Shown piece by piece: positions 55,401-64,000 of a stretch of DNA of 64,000 nucleotides (its first letter is position 1; each line of letters opens with the position of its first letter). Origin of the DNA: Macrolepiota albuminosa (Eukaryota; Basidiomycota; Agaricomycetes; Agaricales; Agaricaceae). The notes beneath the pieces were generated by a model that was given only the letters and a program-made list of their open reading frames with translations, searched no databases and was not told where the DNA came from. The DNA lies in assembly GCA_027475525.1 (NCBI GenBank), contig JAMWFC010000079.1, positions 62,001 through 126,000 on the forward strand. The letters are read 5' to 3'. The position numbers were made by a program, and so were the translations under genes.

Positions 55401-56309
55401 AGCAATGATGACACCCAAAAGTTGATCAGGAGCAGACAGAGTTTATGGCTACTGACCAGGAAATATGTGTTAGGAGTGCTAAGTGTTTGAGGGAGTCCTG
55501 AGCAGGTCCCAGAGAAAAGTCAGAAACGAATTAAACAGCAGGAAAAGATGAGTGTCAGCAAGGATAGTCAGCAAGGGATGTGCAGAAAGGAAAGTGCACT
55601 AGCAAATAGATGTGCCTAGATGAGGGAGAGAATAGATATGAGTTACGTGTGGCAAGGAGTGTGGCAAGAAAACCAGAGGCTTAGCAACAACTAAGCTGCA
55701 TAATGCCTGCCATAGGTGCAAGGCATGTAGGTTCCATATGCATAACTGCAGCAAGCAGGGCTAGAGGTGTTCAGACAATTGGTGGCTTTGAACTGAGTCA
55801 GCACAAAAGAAATCTGAACCATGAGGTAAACTGAGAGGTGTAAATAGGGTACTCTGTTCTGTGTTCTAACTAATGACAATAGTAAGTATTTATAGTAAAA
55901 ATAAGTTTACTGTCACTAAGTGGCTAAGATTGCCAAGGATTGGTGAACTGGAAAGAATGTAAGTAGATGCTGTGCATTAAACTAAATGATGAGAAGTTGA
56001 TAAAAATGCTGTCCATCTAAGTTGAGAGAGAGCACCAAGGTGAAATGCCATCATTCCAAATTGTAAGTGCTGCTGCTGGATAGCTGTACCATGTGTCAAC
56101 AGCATGATGCTAATTGTTGCCTGTTATTCCACCTGCTGCCAGTGCTATCACTGATTGGATCTGTTGCTGACCATGCATGGCCATTGGGTATAGCCTAAAA
56201 TAGATAAATTGTGCATGCTAAGTTTGGAATGAGTGCAGCAAAATGTCTGGAGCTGGTGCCAAGCCTGCTGTTAATGCATGTAGCCTGTGTAGGGTCCTAT
56301 CAGCAAGTG

Positions 56310-56783
56310 TCAAGCAAGCCTGGTGACAAGCAGTGAGCAGGCAAGAAGGCAGGCTATCTATAAGGAGCAAAGCAAGAGGGTGAAGGCAGAAGGCAAGGTT
56401 GTTACTGAGGAGCTCACAGTTATGCTACATAATGTGTAGACCCAGAGGCAATGCTATTGCCAGGACTGAAGATGTTCCATCTATTAGTCTTACTTATATA
56501 CTACATCAGACATATTATGACTATGATGTATTGACTAACAGGGCTGGTATGTACTAAGCACCAATGAGTAAGCAACAATCAGCATGAGCAAGCCAGCCAA
56601 TGGCATAAAAGCCTGCCAGCAAGTAGAGTGGGTCCAAAGACTAGCTGACCTGTCAGATGTCAATGCCAAGGCAGGGATGAAGCAGGATAGGGCCAAGCAA
56701 TCTGGATTGTGGCTAGATAAAAGTTCCAACATCAACACAGACTAAGCAGGGCTAGGGTGAATGGTCCAAGGACCTGTTCCCTG
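56310..56783 (-). repeat. Inverted copy of LTR family A
   Basis: The reverse complement matches about 40170-40640 with many substitutions, starting TGTCAGG. Confidence 0.55.
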
Positions 56784-57206
56784 ACAGAGAATGTGCAAAA
56801 CATTATTAACTCTAAGGCCAGCATTGCCTATGCCACAGCCCTCAACACAAAAGGAGGAGCCAATTCTCACAGCACAAACCTATCTAGACATAATCACAGC
56901 CCAGATACAGTCTGCTGTGAGAACTGCAGTTTGCATAGATGACTATGCTGAGGACATACTAAACTATTTTGCATCCAAAAGGGTGAAGGAATGGCCAGAA
57001 AATCCATTGCTGATGCACAAACAGCCCAGAAAGAACAGAGTACTGGGAGCATGCTAGTTTCATAACCATAGAGGAAGCCAGAGCAACCATAGACTGGAAC
57101 AGAGATTCTACTGAAGTCAACAATTGGATATTGGCTGCAGACATCACCATCTGCACAGCCAAAATGCACTCCACTCACCTAATGACAATGATGAAATTGT
57201 AAGGGT

Positions 57207-57610
57207 GACCTCTAGAGGCTGTGGCTCAGTCACACAGCTGGCAGAGGGAGATCCAAAGTGTATTAGAGTATATACCAACAATATTATAATAACTACTCAC
57301 CTGGCAGAGAGAGATCCAAAAAGAACAAGTTTAGGGATTCCCTATGCCAGGTTGGATGCTTCTTGGGCTTCTGAAGCATGGGAAACAACTGTACAGTATA
57401 ACAAAACCTTGAAAACTTGAAAATTGTCTAAACAAACAACTGTGCAAACAAGGCAGGAAAAACTCTGGACTTTGGAAGTCAGAAAGGCAAACTCCAGCTT
57501 ATATAAGCAGTCTGAAAGCGGTGCTGAAGGGCCCACACTTGTCTGAATGATAGCTAAAGAACCAGAGCACCTCAAAGGCTGAGAATAGTACTCACAGATA
57601 ATGTTAAGAG
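57207..57610 (+). repeat. Copy of repeat family B
   Basis: Same start (CTCTAGAGGCTGTGGCTCAG), two GGCAGAG-x-GAGATCCAAA blocks and the same distal part as 41450-41700. Confidence 0.55.
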
Positions 57611-58598
57611 AGTAGAAGGACAACGTGCCCATATCACATGATCAAAAGTGACAGAGTTTACATTGGCTGAATTTTGGCAAGGAAAAGTCAGTGATATCAC
57701 CTTCAAATAGAAATAATGTACATTTAGTTCTGCAGAATTGTTGAAATAGAATATATGGAGAGATCTGTGCAAGCAAATCACTAAAATCTGAGTACAATCT
57801 TTTGGCATCTAAGAAAATAGTGTGAAATACACAAGGAATAAAAACCAATGAAACAGGATTTTGTAATGGGTTTTCAAGTACCAGCAATGCCTCTCCATGA
57901 CTATCAGAACCTCAAAAACCTTGGACACTATGCTATATGGAACACACAAAGGATGGTGGAGAGAAAAAAGGCAAAAATGGCAGGGGGATGTGATAGAGAG
58001 GACAAGGAAAACCTAGTAAGTTTATTTGATGTCAGCTTATTGCTCCACTGCCTTACATTGTTTTCTTGTAAAGAGAATGGGTCAATTGAAAAGACCAAAG
58101 GTGTGGGCTCAAAAAAAATACTATGGCCATCATACTATTTCCAATGATATTTTGGCTCAGTTTAATGCTGCTACTGCCTAATTTTGTGCTAAATTCTCAT
58201 TTAATTCTCTATTATCATGTGTATATATACCCTAATATACTCTATATCCTCTTATATGACCTTTTTCACATTACCTCTGGCTTCAAACATGTAAAGCTCA
58301 TTGAGTCAACTCATTTACAATCAAAGGGGATGGGCCGCTGCAACGCACGGCAAGACTGAGGTCTACGCAGCTGGGTGTTATGGGAGGCGCGACGTGGCAG
58401 TGCCAGTGTGATGGCGCTAGCGTGATGTGCCAGCACGGCAATAGTGCAGGCTAGCTCACGACATATGGAGAAATCGAGACCATATTTGTGTGAATATCGA
58501 TATATAGAATGTACGTATTGCTGTCCATAAGCATAAATCGAAGAAAAATAGTCCGTAAATGTATAAAAAAAAATGTAGAAATTCGAAAATTGTAATCT

Positions 58599-59011
58599 TC
58601 ATTTATCTTCGTTGTCCCTGTACGCGTAGAATGTGTTGACGTTGACACGACCGCCGTACAAGAACAGGTACATCCCTGTGCGACGCGGTTTCGAGTTCCT
58701 GGCCTGTAAAGAGGTCATATACGACAAAACACGCTAAAAACAGGCAACGAACCTGATCTTGACTGTTGAATAGCTTAACCCTCCTCATAATCTCCTTGCA
58801 GCGTGTGAATGCTCGAATAATGAGTGCGCATGCTGACCTAGACGTATGTTAGTCATATAGAGCCAAAAAAAAGACACGAAGGTACGTACTTCATACCCTG
58901 AACCACACCAGTCCCTTTGCCTTCACTTTTTTCAAATTTATTCGACGAGTCATCGTTGACAGATTGGGAAACAGCATGGGAGGATTCATCAGAAGTCGAC
59001 AAGTGATTCAT
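58599..59011 (-). CDS. Small conserved-looking protein of unknown function
   Basis: Three minus-strand exons, 59011-58890, 58837-58753 and 58703-58599, join in phase to about 103 residues. The N-terminal part is Ser/Asp-rich (STSDESSHAVSQSVNDDSS). The C-terminal part is ordered and basic: ALIIRAFTRCKEIMRRVKLF, then RRTGMYLFLYGGRVNVNTFY. The consistent splicing across two introns argues for a real gene. The true start may lie upstream, as the frame stays open to 59116. Family not recognised. Confidence 0.5.
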
Positions 59012-59115
59012 GGACGGTGTTAGGGCAAAAATGACGTCTAATGTGTAGATCTCAGGTTGAGCAAGGTTGAGCAATGTCTGGCACAATGTGATGGTCTGCG
59101 TCACATGTGACAACA

Positions 59116-59640
59116 CTTATACGCATCAGCGTTGCTCGCCTTGGCTCTTGAACAGCCAACGTTGGCCCCCCTTGTTGTCCTTGGAGCGTCCGCATGCGAG
59201 GTGAAGAGGTTCTTCATGACCTAAAATCGAAATTGTGAGTGCAATGTCTGGCATGCCACAACGGTCCAAATCATGCGTGACAGCCACTAATACGCATCAG
59301 CGTTGCTCGCGTTGGATTTTAGACAGCCTACGTTTGGCCCCCTTGTCGTCCTTGAAGCGTCCGCACGCGAGTTGCATATGTTATTAATATCCTAGAATCA
59401 AAATCATGAGTTCAGGATGCGGATAAAAGTCCTACGTAACAGTTGACAATGAAACCCCACCCGGGCATCCGTGTTGCTCCCGTTAGCTTGTCATTAGCCC
59501 CCGCGTTGTCCTTGGAGCATACACATGCAGGCTTGGGCTTTAATGCGTGTACTGTAGTCGAAATGATGAGTTCAGGTGCCGTTAACAAGTCCGACGCAGC
59601 CTTTCATCATAAATACCCGCCCACGCATCAGTAGTGGGAA
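59116..59640. repeat. Three imperfect tandem repeats of about 170 bp
   Basis: Units begin near 59119, 59289 and 59460 with (A)CGCATC-x-GCGTTGCTC, followed by GTCCTTGGAGCGTCCGCA-like sequence and end with a (AAT)CATGAGTTCAG-like stretch. Divergence is greatest in the third. Possible remains of a coding duplication. Confidence 0.6.
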
Positions 59641-60268
59641 AGGTTCTCATTGTTCAGGCAGCAGGTGGCAAATGGGAGAGGGTAGGTTTGTTGTCCGTGA
59701 TAGATATATTTCGAGTGTCCTGTAAATCTCAAGGAGTGCGTGATAATAGCATTCAAATCGTCGTGCTTCAAACTCGTGTACATAGAGGGTATTGTGATAT
59801 CTTTTCTGTCATGGTCAAGGGTCAGGAGGTCATCGTTTCCAGGTCATCGTTTCCAAGAGCGTGTACAGAGGTTGGTACAAGAATTGAGCCTTCTGAGAGA
59901 ATATAATGTAGTAAGATGAGTTGTCACCAGTGCCAGTCTGGATGCCGAAGGTATGGCTGGGATGATGCGAAGCAGTGAATTCTACAGGCTCTAGCACAGA
60001 TTTAGCACCAAGAGGATGGTCCTGGCCATACCCAAGGGTTATGCGCGGTTCTACAGCTCTAGCACAGATTTAACACCCAGAGGATGGTTTTGGCCATACC
60101 TACGCTTTTTACCGTCATAATTTGCCAATGTTAAATAGAAACTAACTTGTGTAAATGGTTTTCTTCTCTACTGCATTCTGGAACAGAGATGGAGAGTAGA
60201 ATATTGAGGGCAAGAAATAGAAACGGTGACTCCGATCCCTCGACATCTAGTAGGATAATTAAGAATAT

Positions 60269-60422
60269 ACATATGTTAGTTATTAAATAAATGGAAGGGA
60301 CAACCTCGTACCTCTGTCAACATCGAATCGGGGCTTTTCATCTTTACATATGTTAGTTATTAAATAAATGGAAGGGACAACCTCGTACCTCTGTCAACAT
60401 CGAATTGGGGCTTTTCATCTTT
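60269..60422. repeat. 77-bp tandem duplication with one mismatch
   Basis: Units 60269-60345 and 60346-60422, differing C/T at 60329/60406. Confidence 0.9.
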
Positions 60423-61021
60423 TGTCTGAATCGGGTCTGATGAGACCCTGTTGAGTTTCTACTTGTAATTCAACAGATAAAACGGTACCATGGGTAGATA
60501 AGCTGTGTTGCCTACTTTGCCGCGGTGCAGGCGGAATACGAATGCGTCTGTGGGAGGAAGGGGAAGTGAGTAAGTTTTTATTTTTCTTAGATGGGTGAGA
60601 CGTAGGATATTCAATCACCAGCTTCAAAGCTTACATTCAGCTGTAATCCAATGACGTCAATGCTATCAAACATGGAAAGAATCAATAAGAACGAACTGTA
60701 CCATAGTACTGGACACGTAGAGCCCTTCATCTATATGCTGGCTTTACCCACATTTGGGATTGGCTGCATATGACCCGCCAGTGGGACTATATGAATTTCT
60801 TAGAACATATAATCGTGCGGGTGGAGGAGACATACCTAGCACTTTGAATGCCAACAACGCATGCTTGAGACTCCATGGCTGACAAACAAAACTGCTCACG
60901 GTTACACGGAGATTGCCGCAGAGCTGTCACGTCACGTTATCTAAAATCTTCCACTCCATTCTAGAATAATCCACTGGTTCCAGAAACATGTTCCATCAGA
61001 AAGTGCCAATCGCGGGCGGTT

Positions 61022-61175
61022 GTAGCTCCAGCAGCGGATGACAAATGAATGTGTATGTTTATTGTTGTTGTATGATTTGTGTTTGATTGTTCAAATCCGT
61101 AGCTCCAGCAGCGGATGACAAATGAATGTGTATGTTTATTGTTGTTGTATGATTTGTGTTTGATTGTTCAAATCC
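61022..61175. repeat. 77-bp tandem duplication
   Basis: Units 61022-61098 and 61099-61175, in the leader of the gene starting at 61199. Confidence 0.9.
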
Positions 61176-61198
61176 ATTCTTGTTCTTCAATTGTCACC

Positions 61199-64000
61199 AT
61201 GGACGGTATAATGTCATCTCACCACCCTTGCCTCGACAACTCTAAGTTTTATAATCACTCATGGTATTCAGACGTTATTCCTAACACTCATGACCTGTCT
61301 TCTCACTTTGACAGCACACCTGTGGCGGCAAGTTACTTAGATATTCTTTATGCATGCTCTGCTGACCTATTTAAGGCGCTTGCACGTGTGTTGTCTGAGG
61401 CAGAAAAAAATATTTCTCTTGCTAGCCGTTCAGACGTATTCTCCATATTTCGAGATACTATAAATGATGTCCCTGTTTATTGTGTACCGAAAGATAAGGC
61501 ACTCGAAGCCTTTTTCAAAGTTATTATGTCATATCGTGTACTCGACATATACACGCTTGTATGTGAGGATGAGATGCGCCCTCCACGAACCTCGGGGCCG
61601 ATGATGGAGAATAGCCGTTCAGTAGGTTCATCTTCTATTATCTATTTCATTGTTTGAGTTTGTGTTTTAGCCAGTAAACCCTTTAAACTCACTGTTCAGT
61701 AGGTTCATCTTCTATTATCTATTTCATTGTTTGAGTTTGTGTTTTAGCCAGTAAACCCTTTAAACTCACTCCAAACCTTATCGGGAAATTCCATAAAAAC
61801 CTTGTACAACATCTGAAAAAGATAAATGCCAAATCTAGAGGAGAACAACCGAGAGACCGTCCTACCCCCAAGTTTATGGGTCCTCGCATGAAGCTGTACT
61901 CTGAACTCACTTCTCGGGTCAGCAACAAGGGTGTTCAAAACACCATAATCAATCTTACTAGTGCAGCGTTACATCTAAGTTGCCTATTAAAGGTAATTTT
62001 AATTGATATCAGTTCGAATGTCCATTAAAGTTGCCTCAGGGTAACCTTTATCTACCGTCCAATATCATGGCAATCGAAGATATCATTGTTGACAAGTATT
62101 TCTCTTCTCGACCTTATTATAATGGCTGCTCATTGTCTTTGTTGTGTATAGCGAAAGCAGATCTAGCAATCAAGACCAATTGAAATACCTCCATACTACG
62201 CATGGCGGTGCCATTGACGGTGCCGGTTCATATGGTTGCTCGACTATTATGCACAACTCCCTTTATCTGGCATTACTCGTATCGGTGCCATTGACGGTGC
62301 CGGTTCATATGGTTGCTCGACTATTATGCACAACTCCCTTTATCTGGCATTACTCGTATCCCCCTAATGTTACTTCTTCCTCGCGAATATGGTACACTAA
62401 CCAGTAAAGACTCCCTGCTACAGGTAAATTGATATATATATTTTATTTTGTTTGAGCAGCTCTGATTGCTTTTCAAGCTTGTAAAGACTCCCTGCTACAG
62501 GTAAATTGATATATATATTTTATTTTGTTTGAGCAGCTCTGATTGCTTTTCAAGCTTTGAGGCATGTTGGTGGGCTGGAACGTCCACGTATCGTCGTCGA
62601 GGCGGATCGAGCATTGTGGAGAGTGTTGTTCTCGGCAGCTCAGGGTGGTGACCTGCTAACCAAGCTGTCATCTGCCTTGAATACCTTAACTGATCAAATC
62701 AACGAAGCGGCTCCTGCTTGGATTGAAATCGTATCTGTCCCTTCACCTCTGCCTTGAATACCTTAACTGATCAAATCAACGAAGTGGCTCCTGCTTGGAT
62801 TGAAATCGTATCTGTCCCTTCACCTCTAAGAAGCCCCCGCTTGATGCTTCGCGTGTTCTTTGATTGCTGCATCGACCACTTCAACGAGCGACAAAGCCGA
62901 ACAAGATGATGATGCAAGCCCGTTGTTTGGACCCGCTCCATTCCCTGTTGGATTGGTTGACTTACCAGGACCCCTTATTTGCTTGGCAAGCCCGTCAGGT
63001 CACGTAGATATTCCTCATCCAACCGTTGGTGACAAGCCTCATGGTAATGAGCAGTCTTCACCTACAGCCCGTCAGGTCACGTAGATATTCCTCATCCAAC
63101 CGTCGGCAACAAGCCTCATGGTAATGAGCAGTCTTCACCTACGCGACCTAAAATTCAGACAACTCGACCATTTCTCCAGATTTAGGGGACCTTATGGACG
63201 TGTCACCTGATATCTCCAATAACAATGCTGAGGATACCCGTCTTGACCCGTCCCCTTGTACAGATGCACTCGACCGTGCATTGGAAGACCCCACGGGATC
63301 CAAAAACTATAACAAGTTAACCAATGTCCCTTCCTCTCCAAATACCGTCCATGCCTTGGATGACGCTATGGACGTGTCGCCCGTTATTTCGAATCGTGAA
63401 GTTGAGGATTCCCCCGAACCGGACCCCATGGACGTGGCACCCAACGTTTCAAATTGTGACATTGAGGATTCCCCTGCAGGTGCCCGTGAGCATACTAATT
63501 CCAATACAGCACCTGCTACTGGGGCATTTATTCCCAGGACAGACGTACCGGATGGAGAACAGGTGACACCCGTAGTTACCGGTATTGGTTCACTAACTTT
63601 AGACAACGCCTCCGAGACAGCAGTTAACGACGATTTGCCTACTTCCGACCCGGCGGTGACTGTCGGCTCCGCTAAGACTTCGAAAGGAAAGCGGAGAAAG
63701 TCAGCGCGTATTGCGGCCAAAAACAAGCGACGTAATACGGCACCCTTGACACCTAGGAAGAGGAAACAAAACTACACGAGTAAGGCTCATGTAGACTCTG
63801 ATAGCGCTAGCGAGCCTCCCACGATGGACTCAGATAACGATAGCGATTCCTCCAACGACTCCGCTGAGGGAACGGCGGTTGCTTCACCCATTGAAAATGT
63901 TGAGACGGATCGGGGTTACATTGACCTGACCCTTGAGTCTACGGTGAGTTACTGTCTATGCGTTGATCAACTGGCTGTGATTCTGGGTTTAGGATGATGA
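61199..64000 (+). CDS. Large nuclear-type protein, 5' part (runs off the window)
   Basis: Starts at 61199 (ccATGG; MDGIMSSHHPCLDNSKFYNH) and continues through several exons whose edges are blurred by five 77-bp duplications inside the gene. Recognisable coding stretches are 61199-61616, 61748-61996 (KPFKLTPNLIGKFHKN), 62150-62360, 62560-62760 (LERPRIVVEADRALWRVLF), 62860-63060 and 63194-63943. The last exon has three repeats of the form MDVSP-x-ISN...EDSP, a basic cluster (KGKRRKSARIAAKNKRR) likely to be a nuclear signal, an acidic Ser/Asp tract, and GYIDLTLEST, a textbook SUMO-interacting motif. An intron 63944-63992 follows, then the sequence ends at DD codons. No family recognised. It may be one gene or two. 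Confidence 0.55.
61617..61770. repeat. 77-bp tandem duplication
   Basis: Units 61617-61693 and 61694-61770. It spans the likely first intron. Confidence 0.9.
62206..62359. repeat. 77-bp tandem duplication
   Basis: Units 62206-62282 and 62283-62359. Confidence 0.9.
62404..62557. repeat. 77-bp tandem duplication
   Basis: Units 62404-62480 and 62481-62557. Confidence 0.9.
62671..62824. repeat. 77-bp tandem duplication with one mismatch
   Basis: Units 62671-62747 and 62748-62824. AACGAAGCGG in the first is AACGAAGTGG in the second. Confidence 0.9.
62989..63142. repeat. 77-bp tandem duplication with about three mismatches
   Basis: Units 62989-63065 and 63066-63142. Differences lie in CCGTTGGTGACAAG versus CCGTCGGCAACAAG and at the join. 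Confidence 0.85.

Larger units (their letters stand above)
53340..58330. repeat. Second CpG-depleted block of old repeats
   Basis: Very few CpG except in the inserted stretch 53945-54925. It contains a copia-like relic (plus strand), an inverted copy of LTR family A (56310-56783) and a copy of repeat family B (57207-57610). No intact gene was recognised. A 99-codon frame at 57848-58147 has no resemblance. Confidence 0.65.
59641..61198. other. Intergenic, repeats only
   Basis: No gene recognised. It contains a diverged direct repeat of about 70 bp (CTCTAGCACAGATTTA...GGATGGT, near 59990 and 60058) and two 77-bp duplications (60269-60422 and 61022-61175). The right end is the promoter/leader of the next gene. 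Confidence 0.4.

Noticed and set aside
60269..63142. The cluster of tandem duplications as a biological minisatellite or replication-slippage hotspot
   Set aside because: Each locus duplicates a different sequence, always 77 bp, once. Minisatellites share a unit, and slippage does not fix a length.
1..64000. CRISPR arrays, bacterial operons or phage-type defence genes
   Set aside because: Intron-rich genes, fungal families and no regular short spaced repeats. The window is nuclear fungal DNA.

Overview
The window looks like the nuclear genome of a mushroom-forming basidiomycete (Agaricomycetes, probably sampled as a dikaryon). Genes are split by many short introns of about 45-65 nt. The families present are typical of that group: two DUF6533 membrane proteins, a single-exon F-box protein, BTB proteins with a repeated C-terminal unit, a MOB4/phocein homologue with a long acidic tail, a cutinase, a P450, a calcineurin-like phosphoesterase, an MFS drug/basic-amino-acid transporter and a methionine-permease-type transporter. 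I rebuilt most exon structures by hand from splice signals plus family consensus. Where exon coordinates are given, reading phase was checked across every junction except where noted.

Layout. 1-13.0 kb: small secreted Cys-rich protein (+), amino-acid permease (+), F-box protein (+) with a decayed tail copy, DUF6533 protein (+), a large disordered protein (-). 13.0-20.1 kb: a BTB-repeat gene (-) split by a 5.2-kb Ty1/copia element (TE1) with identical LTRs. 20.9-23.0 kb: MOB4-like gene (+). 24.3-33.3 kb: a P450 gene (+) hit twice, by an apparently intact copia element (TE2) 25 nt upstream of its ATG and by a 1.8-kb LTR element carrying only gag (TE3) just after the haem-binding motif. 34.4-38.6 kb: a second BTB-repeat gene (+), a relic copia fragment and a cutinase (-). 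38.6-42.9 kb: an AT-rich, almost CpG-free block of old repeats with a foldback MITE. 43.0-51.2 kb: phosphoesterase (+), small unknown gene (-), MFS transporter (-), second DUF6533 gene (-). 53.4-58.3 kb: a second CpG-depleted relic block. 58.6-64 kb: small unknown gene (-), a tandem-repeat array and the 5' part of a large nuclear-type protein gene (+) that runs off the end.

Two themes stand out. First, three young LTR elements share one 13-nt primer-binding site, complementary to an initiator-tRNA anticodon arm, although their LTRs differ. One of them (TE3) is a non-autonomous gag-only (TR-GAG-like) element. Second, eleven segments of exactly 77 bp occur twice, ten in tandem and one displaced. 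They lie in unrelated sequence, which points to an assembly overlap artefact (k=77) rather than biology. It breaks several reading frames and should be corrected before the window is interpreted.
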